Shown in pieces: positions 7,144 to 13,522 of a stretch of 15,362 nucleotides of DNA. The translations under genes and the position numbers were made by a program. This DNA is from an uncultured Roseburia sp. GTDB taxonomy: Bacteria; Bacillota; Clostridia; Lachnospirales; Lachnospiraceae. How positions within the stretch are numbered: the stretch's first letter is position 1; the number at the start of each line of letters is the position of its first letter. The notes under the pieces were generated by a model, which was given only the letters and a program-made list of their open reading frames with translations, was not told where the DNA came from and did no database searches. The stretch lies in NCBI GenBank assembly GCA_947057405.1, contig CAMSEJ010000013.1, forward strand, positions 1-15,362, in the 5' to 3' direction.

Positions 7144-7977
7144 TTACCGCAGCGCGTCAACCGCTGCCTTGATATAAGGATTGTCCGTCTCATGGAACCT
7201 GCCCTCATCGGCAGCCTTTGCAACTTCCGGGTCCAGCGGGATTTTCCCGAATACCGGCAGAAAGAGCTCTGCCGCAGCCTCGTCCACATGGCTTTCCCCG
7301 AAAATACGCATCTCCTTTCCGCAGTCCGGGCACTTGATATAGCTGAAATTCTCCACTATCCCAAGGATCGGAATGTGCATCATCTCCGCCATATGATACG
7401 CTTTTTTCACAATCAGCTGTACAAGCTCCTGCGGAGAAGTCACAATGATAATCCCGTCTACCGGAAGGGACTGGAATACGGTAAGCGGAACATCCCCGGT
7501 TCCGGGCGGCATGTCCACAAACAAATAATCCAGGTCCCCCCAGATTACATCCGTCCAAAACTGCTTTACCGCCCCGCCGATAACCGGTCCCCGCCAGATG
7601 ACCGGGGCTTCCTCATCATCCATCAGCAGGTTAATTGACATCACCTTAATCCCGTTTTCCGCCGGCATGGCATACATGCCGTCATCCGTACCGTATGCCG
7701 GGCCGTGAAGTCCAAACATTTTAGGAATGGACGGACCGGTAATATCGGCGTCTAAAATACCGACCTCAAACCCTGCGTTCTTCATTGCGACCGCAAGAGA
7801 CGCCGTCACAAACGACTTGCCGACGCCTCCTTTGCCGCTGACAATGCCAATCACCTTTTTCACGGAGGATAAAGCATTGACGGGTTCCGTTGTGATTTGC
7901 GATGTGCTGCCCGGGCAGCCCTCACAGCTTTCTTTGCTGCAGGCAGAAGCGCTGCTGCATGTACTGTTTTCTGGCAT
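7144..7977 (-). CDS. mrp: Mrp/NBP35-type (ApbC) Fe-S cluster carrier P-loop ATPase
   Basis: A 277-residue cytoplasmic MinD/ParA-fold ATPase that binds and delivers Fe-S clusters to apo-proteins. The deviant Walker A GKGGVGKS lies at residues 48-55, followed by GILDADITGPSIPKMFG (73-89). DMPPGTGDVPLT (155-166) is the Mrp family signature. CPDC (216-219) is the CxxC that bridges the cluster in the dimer. The N-terminus has four extra cysteines (Cys7, 13, 18, 21) in a short Cys/Ser-rich tail, a common clostridial variant. The open frame continues upstream to 8055, but ATG 7977 is chosen: AGAGGA precedes it, and the upstream part covers this gene's own predicted -10. It converges with the M56 protease gene. 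Confidence 0.95.
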   Translation of the reverse strand: MPENSTCSSASACSKESCEGCPGSTSQITTEPVNALSSVKKVIGIVSGKGGVGKSFVTASLAVAMKNAGFEVGILDADITGPSIPKMFGLHGPAYGTDDGMYAMPAENGIKVMSINLLMDDEEAPVIWRGPVIGGAVKQFWTDVIWGDLDYLFVDMPPGTGDVPLTVFQSLPVDGIIIVTSPQELVQLIVKKAYHMAEMMHIPILGIVENFSYIKCPDCGKEMRIFGESHVDEAAAELFLPVFGKIPLDPEVAKAADEGRFHETDNPYIKAAVDALR

Positions 7978-8008
7978 AATTCGTTCCTCTTTTCTTTTTT
8001 GTTTTTTT

Positions 8009-8037
8009 ATTATACACAAAGACAAAAGATTGCGCAA
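8009..8037 (-). promoter_or_regulatory. Putative sigma-A promoter of mrp
   Basis: On the minus strand, TTGCGC (8037-8032) and a perfect TATAAT (8014-8009) are 17 nt apart, 31 nt upstream of the chosen mrp start. The -35 is weak (three of six). It supports the shorter mrp start. Confidence 0.65.
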
Positions 8038-8062
8038 GCAAAAAGCCATGTGCAAATAGTAT

Positions 8063-8091
8063 TTGTCAGACAGGAAGAACTTATGTTAAAC
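8063..8091 (+). promoter_or_regulatory. Weak candidate promoter of the Mrr-like nuclease gene
   Basis: TTGTCA (8063-8068), a 17-nt spacer and TTAAAC (8086-8091) lie 65 nt before the start codon and point away from the mrp promoter. The -35 is good (five of six) but the -10 is poor (three of six). Confidence 0.3.
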
Positions 8092-8156
8092 TGAGCGTAT
8101 CAGCTGAAGAGTCCAACCGTAAGCATACCAATCCAACCGACACAAAAGAGGTACCA

Positions 8157-8825
8157 ATGAACACAAACCGAACCGGCTACGAATACGAATACCAATGCGC
8201 GAAATTATTAAAACGAAAGGGATTTTCCAAAATAAACGTCACCCGCTCCAGCGGCGATCAGGGAATTGACATCCTTGCCGTCAAAGAAGGCAAAACCTAT
8301 GGCATCCAATGCAAATACTATTCCCGTCCCGTCGGCAATAAAGCCGTCCAGGAAGCCTTCGCCGGAGCAAAATATTACGATTGTGATATTGCCGCCGTCC
8401 TGACCAACAGTACATTCACGCCGTCTGCCAGAGAACTTGCCCAAAAAACGGGCGTCCTGTTGTGGGACGGCAGCACGGTCCCCCGCTCCATGGGGTTTCG
8501 GATCACCAAATGGATCGGCGTATTTATGTGCGTGGCCGGCCTGATTGGCTTCCTCGCCGTAAACGGCGCCCTTCGGATCACGCCCCTTTTTTTGTACCGT
8601 GTTTATTTCGGATTGCTTTTTGCAGGCGGTCTGTTCAATTTGATTGAGCGCGGACATGCATTTGCGGAACTGTTTGCCTGCATCTTTTATGCCGGAGCAA
8701 TCCTTTTGTCCGCCGTAATCGGAATCACGCCGAACAGCGGCATCTCCAATACGCTTGGAATCATCATCACCGCGTTTCTGTTCAGCCTTGCCAGAGCATG
8801 GAAATTACGCCGCCTCACCGGTTAG
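8157..8825 (+). CDS. Mrr-type restriction endonuclease domain fused to a C-terminal membrane domain
   Basis: A 222-residue protein. Residues about 5-110 match the Mrr_cat (PD-(D/E)xK) nuclease fold. GYEYEYQCAKLLKRKGF (7-23) is the first helix with conserved Glu. SSGDQGIDILAV (31-42) holds catalytic Asp38, and YGIQCKYYS (48-56) holds the Gln-x-Lys pair (Gln51, Lys53). All expected catalytic residues are present. Residues about 118-213 form four hydrophobic stretches (roughly 118-136, 143-162, 168-190, 196-213), so the nuclease is probably tethered to the inner face of the membrane. Mrr-like domains cleave modified or foreign DNA in some systems; the role here is not known. AAGAGG (8146-8151) precedes ATG 8157. 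The stop overlaps the trpA remnant's stop on the other strand by three bases. Confidence 0.85.
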   Translation: MNTNRTGYEYEYQCAKLLKRKGFSKINVTRSSGDQGIDILAVKEGKTYGIQCKYYSRPVGNKAVQEAFAGAKYYDCDIAAVLTNSTFTPSARELAQKTGVLLWDGSTVPRSMGFRITKWIGVFMCVAGLIGFLAVNGALRITPLFLYRVYFGLLFAGGLFNLIERGHAFAELFACIFYAGAILLSAVIGITPNSGISNTLGIIITAFLFSLARAWKLRRLTG

Positions 8826-10210
8826 GCGCCCTCAAGGCATCCTTCCGTTCCGACCTCCTGCTGCAGTTTTTTCCGAAAATCAATGCAGAATTTCTGCACC
8901 GCCCCGATGTCATATCCGGTCTGCTCCAACAGGCGGATCTGATGGCTTCGGGCCGTCACACCGTCTGTCAGCTCCCGCACCGGCGCAGGCGTATGCGGCG
9001 CGCAGGCACCGATTTCTGCTATAACCGGAATGTCACAGGCCGCCCGCACCGCGCTTAAATATCTGCGCATATCCCCGCAAACGCCTCCCTCCTGCCCGGC
9101 CGCGTCCATCAAAGACACGCAGCAGAACCCTGCGGCGTTCTTTAAAATGACCGGAATGCGGCTTTTTGACACCGGGGACACCGACTGAATCAGAATCGCC
9201 CCGTCTGCTTTTTTCAGCGCCGCCTGCAAAGACCCCTGTTCCTCAAACGGCAGATCCGCAACAATGACGCCGTCTACGCCCGCCGTTTTGCATTTCTCTG
9301 CAAAAGCGTCCGGCCCATAGCTTAGAATCGTATTGTAATACATCATAAATACCACCGGAACGGAAACGCCCTCCTTACGGATTTCCTCCATCATGCCAAA
9401 TACCTTTTTCAAATTTGTCCCTTTGCAGACAGACGTATAAGAAGCGTTCTGGATCACCGGCCCGTCCGCAATCGGATCCGAAAACGGAATCCCCAGCTCA
9501 ATCACATCTGCTCCTGCCTCCTGCTGCGCCCGCCCGCTGTCTTTTAAATATGCATGCTCCGGCCCGACCCCCGGATAATCAAGCCCTGCCGATACCGAAT
9601 ATGCCAGCTGAATGTTTCCGTCTTCATCCTGCAGCAGATAAGAATACATCCCATGCAGCGTCCCGGGCTTTCCTTTTGCCATCGCCGCAACGTGCTCCCC
9701 GGTTTCAATTCCTCTCCCCGCCGCTTCCACGCCGATCAGTTCCACACCCGTTTCTTCTATAAAATCCGCAAACATGCCGATTGCATTGGAGCCTCCGCCG
9801 ACACACGCCAGATCAAACAGCGCTGCCCCGGTTGCCGTCGCCACGCCATGCTGCCCGGCTCCGGTTTCGGCAATTACCTTCTTTTTGCCCATCCTCTTTG
9901 CCAGCAGAAGCTGCCCGATTACATTGTTGATTTTATGCGCCCCGGTATGGTTTAAATCCTCCCGTTTCAAATAGATATTCGTCCCGCACGCCGCACTGAG
10001 GCGCTCCGCATAATAAAGCGGCGTTTCCCTGCCCACATACTGCCTTAAATAATACTGATATTCCTTCAAAAATTCCGGATCCCTTCTGGCCGCCTCAAAC
10101 GTCCGATCCAGCTCCTTTAGTGTATTCATCAGCGATTCCGCTACAAACTGTCCGCCATATGCGCCGTAATAACCCGTTCGGCCTTCCTATAAAATCTGTT
10201 TCTGCTCCAT
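8822..10210 (-). pseudogene. trpBA: Collapsed trpB-trpA (tryptophan synthase beta and alpha) remnant
   Basis: The frame starts at ATG 10210 (MEQKQIL), meets an amber codon at 10189-10187, then continues in frame as EGRTGYYGAYGGQFVAESLM, a recognisable TrpB N-terminus. An open frame restarts at ATG 10129 (435 codons) without a ribosome binding site. Numbering from there, residues 1-105 are TrpB, with the PLP lysine in HTGAHKINN (61-69) and Glu in AETGAGQHG. At 105-107 the sequence jumps to ACVGGGSNAIGMF, missing about 100 TrpB residues. At about 200 it jumps from TrpB (YLKDSGR) straight into TrpA (QEAGADVIELGIPFSDP, with Glu and Asp catalytic residues). The TrpB C-terminus and about 40 TrpA residues are lost. 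Later TrpA is divergent: the usual phosphate-binding VGFGIS is not seen. Normal TrpB plus TrpA total about 650 residues. Both deletions keep the frame. It was once controlled by the T-box leader upstream. Misassembly is the alternative. Confidence 0.85.
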
Positions 10211-10256
10211 GTTCCCTCACCTTTCTGATAAAATGTTTTATTATTTCCTTCCAATC
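10211..10256 (-). other. Spacer between T-box terminator and trpB start
   Basis: This short AT-rich stretch links the leader terminator to the original trpB start codon. It ends with AAAGGTGAGGGAAC before the ATG at 10210, a moderate ribosome binding site. Translation from there would make only seven residues before the amber stop. Confidence 0.6.
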
Positions 10257-10300
10257 AAAAAATCCCGGACATTTCAGCCGATACGCCAAAATGTCCGGGA
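10257..10300 (-). terminator. T-box intrinsic terminator
   Basis: TCCCGGACATTT (10300-10289) and AAATGTCCGGGA (10274-10263) form a perfect 12-bp stem, followed by TTTTTT (10262-10257). Its 5' arm contains the CCCGG needed by the antiterminator, so the two structures are mutually exclusive. Confidence 0.95.
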
Positions 10301-10359
10301 CGATTTGCTCGTGGTGCCACCCGGTATTCACCATGCGCAGACGGTCTTTTTCGCAAAAC

Positions 10360-10391
10360 AAAAAAAGTATTCCCCGGAACCGGAAAATACT
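10360..10391 (-). terminator. Second terminator-like hairpin inside the T-box leader
   Basis: AGTATTTTCCGG (10391-10380) and CCGGGGAATACT (10377-10366) pair over 12 bp with two G-U pairs and a 2-base gap (effective loop larger). A T-run (10366-10360, the first T being the end of the stem) follows. It occupies the place of T-box Stem III, just before the antiterminator. A U-run there is not expected of an ordinary Stem III. Confidence 0.6.
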
Positions 10392-10613
10392 CGCCACCTG
10401 TCGCACAGTCTCTTATTGATACGGAATCTCTTCCATATCTCACCCCTGTAACGTGAGGAACACGGCATCCGCTACTCTGATTCGCTTTGCGTCTCACAAA
10501 CCCATTCCCGTAAAACATTCCTGTCATCTTCCACCGGCCGATGACTCTCTGTAAGGAACCTTTTTATGGTACTCTCTTTGATCTCTGACTTTGCTTTATG
10601 TCTGACTGCATAT

Positions 10614-10642
10614 AGTCTAGCACAGGAACGGAGTGATGTCAA
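10614..10642 (-). promoter_or_regulatory. Sigma-A promoter of the trp T-box leader
   Basis: A perfect TTGACA (10642-10637), a 17-nt spacer and TAGACT (10619-10614, four of six) lie immediately upstream of the leader. This predicts transcription starting near 10607. Confidence 0.8.
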
Positions 10643-10769
10643 CGCTAAATTTTATCAACTGCAAAGGAACGTAACCGTTCACAGCCAATATAACAGAACA
10701 GCAGAGAATCCGGCGCCGGCAGACCGCCGGCAAAAGCGGCTGCCATGCTTACCGAATCCCCGTTTTGTC
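10643..10769. other. Intergenic spacer without a gene
   Basis: The 127 bp between the transglutaminase-like gene's stop and the trp promoter holds only a GC-rich inverted repeat (GCCGGC at 10715-10720 and 10726-10731). It lacks a U-tract, so it is a poor terminator for the upstream gene. No open frame or RNA was recognised. Confidence 0.5.
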
Positions 10770-13364
10770 CTATTTGGTCCTTACACTTTTCGCTTTCGAC
10801 CATTCGGAATAATAGGTCTTTCCCTGAACAGTCTTATAGGTCCGTATCCTTACATAATACTTTTTCCTGGCTTTGAGCTTTGACACGGTCTTCGACTGCG
10901 TCTTCGGCTTTGCAGCCTTTATCGTTTTGGCGCCCTTAAAATTACTCTTTAACGCGTACTGAATCTGGTACCCGCTTGTCTGGGCAGTCTGTTTTTTCCA
11001 TTTGACCTCAATTTTTTTTGGTTTTCCCTTCAGCTTGGAAAGCGAGGTGCCTTTCGGATTGATGACAAATGACGCGCTGAGTGTTCCTTCGTAATTCCCG
11101 CGGAATGTTACCGTTGCAAGAGCCGTTCCGACGGCCCGGTTTCCGCTGTAGGATACCGTATAATCCGAAGCGGAAATCTCATTTCCCCTGGAATCCGTGA
11201 CCGTAACGGCAGGACTTAATTCCTTCCCCGAGTATGTATAGGTTTCTTTTGCCAGCGTTACCGTTTTCGGGCTGTAAAGCACGGTAGAAAAAGCTTCCCC
11301 GCATACGGAGCATCTTTTTACAATACCGCCCGGCTTTACAGTCGTTGCTTTCGTAACGCTCGTGGCATATTGGTGACCGGTTGCCGGAATTTCCTTTTGA
11401 TCCTTTACTTCGTCGCACAGCGTACAGTGAATGGACTGCAGCCCGGGTGCAGTACAGCCCGCGTTCTTGTCAACCCGGTAACCGGCTTCCCATACATGAT
11501 CGGCGCAGTAGGCGCTAAACGAAACATTTGTTACACCCGACCAGGAATTTTTCAGCCGATCCCAGCCTTCACGCTGCTCACTCGGATAATGCAGGGTTAC
11601 GGCAGTATACTGAAATACGTCTTTATTCTCAAAAGCCGGACACGGGCCGGCGAACCAGATATCCTTTAACGCCTGGCACCTGTAAAACACCTGATTGCCC
11701 AGATAAGCAAGCGTTGCGGGAAGCGAAAGCTCTGTCAGCGACTTGCACTCCATAAATCCCAGATCCCCGATCCGGGTAATCTGTGAGCCAAGCGTCAGCT
11801 TTTTGAGTTTCCCGCAAAAAGAAAACGTCAGGCTGCCAATCGTCAGCAGGCTGTCGGGCAAAACGGCTTCTTCCAGATTCCGGCATTCATAAAATGCCAT
11901 TTTGCCGATATGGGTGATTCCTTCTCCCACCGTAACGCGCTTGATCTGGCTGCGGTACGGATGCCACGGTACATCTTCGGCTTTTTCCGCATCCGGCAGA
12001 GCCCCTGCGCCGTCCAGAGCCAGCGTCCCGTCCAAAGACAGATTCCATGTCACGTTTTCGCCGTAGACGCCGTAAGTCGGATTATCGTCCCCCGGCTGTC
12101 CCGCTGTATATGCCGACGGAGAAATCTCCAGGATATCCCCGTACATGCCGGGCATATGCGCGTCATAACGATAGCTCACCTGCTGCCCCGCTGCCTGCAC
12201 GGTATAGCCGTTTTGTACGCTGCCGCCTGCCGCCGCCAGGAACAGCCCGCCGTCCGCGCCGACGGTACCCGTATCGCAGTTGGTGATATCCGCAATATAA
12301 TTCCTGCCGTCATCCATCGTTACAATATTCCACATATGCCCGCCTGCGCCCGTACCGCCTGCCATTACCCCGGAAACGGTGTAGCATCTAAGTTCAGGGC
12401 TTTCAAACCGGGATAAATCGCACAGATACTGGAACGCCTTTGCATAGCCTTCGCATACGACGGAGGTGGATGCATCCCCGTCAAACACCCATACCAGCTG
12501 CCAGGGATTTCCGTATGCCGTTCCTTCCGTCGATGCCGCTTCGTGATTATAAGAAGTCAGATCACAGATTTCCTGCCGGAAGGCGGCAAGCTTTTCCCGA
12601 TCCCCATAGCCCGCATATTTGGCTGCGATTTCCTTTGCGCGATCGGCTGCCTGCCGTACCGTCTGCGGCAGAGAGGCGTCCACGGCATATTCCGGGCTGT
12701 CCGCGGAATCGTCCCGGTAATCCTCTGCAACGCAGAACTGGTAAGTAATCCCGGATTTCGGACTAAGCAGCCAGTTTTCCCCGTCCTGTGAGGATGCCCC
12801 CATCTGCGGGCCGGATACGGAAACGCCCACCGTCTTATCAAACCAGTACAGTTCAAACGGGCAATCCACCATTAAGTAACTCAAAACCTTGTTGATATCC
12901 GGTGTGTTCTGCACCATCCAGGCAGTCACGGCTTCCCTTGTGATGGCGTTGCCCTCCACGATACTGTCAACGCCAAGCTCTTCTGCCGACCAGGCGGTCT
13001 TTGTCACGCCCAGCTCTTCCAAAGACACGGTAATCCTGGTATCGGGCTGCCCTCCTTCTGCAATCTGCTGAATCCCGCGCTTTAAAACCTCGTATGCCTT
13101 CTGATCCGTCCCGGTCAGCCTGCCTTCTGCAAGCTCTCCGTATACCGAAACGGAATCCTCTCCCAGAAACGCTTCCTCCACATATCCCGCAAACAGCGCG
13201 CCGTTGTCCGGCAAATCCGAAAAAATCCCGGTCACCTCTGTTGTATCCTGTACATACGCCGTATCAAAACCGTCCGTGCCTTCCGCCCACACCGCGTCCG
13301 AAGCCGCGGTCGTGACCGCCAGCGCAGCAGACAGCAGCAAAGCGAACCATCGTCTTGCTTTCAT
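10770..13364 (-). CDS. Secreted transglutaminase-like / LRR_5 (BspA-type) surface protein
   Basis: An 864-residue exported protein. Residues 1-27 are a signal peptide (MKARR, hydrophobic core, cleavage near VWAEG). Residues about 230-380 form a transglutaminase-like cysteine-protease fold with the triad Cys304 (SVVCEGYAKAFQYLC), His343 (GGHMWNIV) and Asp359 (NYIADITN). Residues about 470-595 are four or five bacterial LRR_5 repeats of the type I-x-x-I-G-x-x-x-F-x-x-C. Residues about 619-690 contain CxxC pairs (HCTLC, RCSVC), perhaps a small zinc-binding module. An Ig/MBG-like segment (about 698-768) and a lysine-rich fibronectin III-like C-terminus (about 778-864) follow. No LPxTG was found, so surface retention may rely on the basic C-terminus. 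The start is supported by AGGAGGA (13378-13372), 7 nt away. Substrate is unknown; adhesion or wall-protein processing is inference. Confidence 0.88.
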   Translation of the reverse strand: MKARRWFALLLSAALAVTTAASDAVWAEGTDGFDTAYVQDTTEVTGIFSDLPDNGALFAGYVEEAFLGEDSVSVYGELAEGRLTGTDQKAYEVLKRGIQQIAEGGQPDTRITVSLEELGVTKTAWSAEELGVDSIVEGNAITREAVTAWMVQNTPDINKVLSYLMVDCPFELYWFDKTVGVSVSGPQMGASSQDGENWLLSPKSGITYQFCVAEDYRDDSADSPEYAVDASLPQTVRQAADRAKEIAAKYAGYGDREKLAAFRQEICDLTSYNHEAASTEGTAYGNPWQLVWVFDGDASTSVVCEGYAKAFQYLCDLSRFESPELRCYTVSGVMAGGTGAGGHMWNIVTMDDGRNYIADITNCDTGTVGADGGLFLAAAGGSVQNGYTVQAAGQQVSYRYDAHMPGMYGDILEISPSAYTAGQPGDDNPTYGVYGENVTWNLSLDGTLALDGAGALPDAEKAEDVPWHPYRSQIKRVTVGEGITHIGKMAFYECRNLEEAVLPDSLLTIGSLTFSFCGKLKKLTLGSQITRIGDLGFMECKSLTELSLPATLAYLGNQVFYRCQALKDIWFAGPCPAFENKDVFQYTAVTLHYPSEQREGWDRLKNSWSGVTNVSFSAYCADHVWEAGYRVDKNAGCTAPGLQSIHCTLCDEVKDQKEIPATGHQYATSVTKATTVKPGGIVKRCSVCGEAFSTVLYSPKTVTLAKETYTYSGKELSPAVTVTDSRGNEISASDYTVSYSGNRAVGTALATVTFRGNYEGTLSASFVINPKGTSLSKLKGKPKKIEVKWKKQTAQTSGYQIQYALKSNFKGAKTIKAAKPKTQSKTVSKLKARKKYYVRIRTYKTVQGKTYYSEWSKAKSVRTK

Positions 13365-13424
13365 ATCGTTATCCTCCTGACATAAAATTTCATTTTCCCG
13401 CCTCTTGCAGACAGGTTACTGTCC

Positions 13425-13453
13425 ATTTTAATATAAGCCCGGCGCAAAATCAA
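13425..13453 (-). promoter_or_regulatory. Putative promoter of the transglutaminase-like gene
   Basis: TTGATT (13453-13448), a 17-nt spacer and TAAAAT (13430-13425, five of six) lie 60 nt upstream of the ATG, just beyond the terminator of the preceding gene. The two surface-protein genes therefore seem to be separate units. Confidence 0.65.
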
Positions 13454-13465
13454 GGAATCCCGGAT

Positions 13466-13505
13466 AAAAAGCGCGCCCTGCCAGAACTTTCCGTCCCGGC
13501 AGGGC
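13466..13505 (-). terminator. Rho-independent terminator after the GH3-coiled-coil gene
   Basis: GCCCTGCC (13505-13498) and GGCAGGGC (13482-13475) form an 8-bp stem with a 15-nt loop. GCGC and then TTTTT (13470-13466) follow. It lies 17 nt past the stop codon. Confidence 0.8.
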
Positions 13506-13522
13506 AAACACGCTTCGATTCT

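Larger units (their letters stand above)
10257..10607 (-). ncRNA. Tryptophan-specific T-box riboswitch leader
   Basis: About 350 nt of leader RNA upstream of trpB. T-box leaders read uncharged tRNA: the codon-like specifier pairs with the anticodon and the T-box bulge pairs with the free CCA end, stabilising an antiterminator. Seen here on the minus strand: AGTA (10573-10570) opposite GAA (10507-10505), like the loop E part of the specifier loop. The triplet directly after that GAA is TGG (10504-10502), the Trp codon. The T-box sequence GGGTGGCACCACG is at 10322-10310. CCGGG before it can pair with CCCGG after it (antiterminator), competing with the terminator. The Trp specificity agrees with the downstream gene. 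The exact Stem I base pairing was not resolved by eye. Confidence 0.93.

Noticed and set aside
8010..8015. TTATAC half-site near the mrp promoter as another repressor operator
   Set aside because: There is no matching GTATAA arm at the right distance, and the bases are explained by the mrp -10 hexamer.
7978..8055. Longer mrp start at 8055
   Set aside because: The extra 26 residues have no family similarity, and the segment contains the likely mrp -10 hexamer (TATAAT, 8014-8009) and the AGAGGA of the downstream start.
8822..10129. A genuine bifunctional TrpB-TrpA fusion enzyme starting at ATG 10129
   Set aside because: A functional fusion would retain both full domains (about 650 residues). 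Here the TrpB core and the TrpA N-terminus are missing, the start lacks a ribosome binding site, and TrpB coding continues upstream across an amber stop.
10187..10189. TAG read as pyrrolysine
   Set aside because: No pyrrolysine genes are in the window and TrpB has no known pyrrolysine. Other lesions in the gene make a simple nonsense mutation more likely.
10566..10883. Plus-strand open frame across the T-box leader
   Set aside because: It overlaps the leader, its promoter and the end of the transglutaminase-like gene, with no ribosome binding site or recognisable product.
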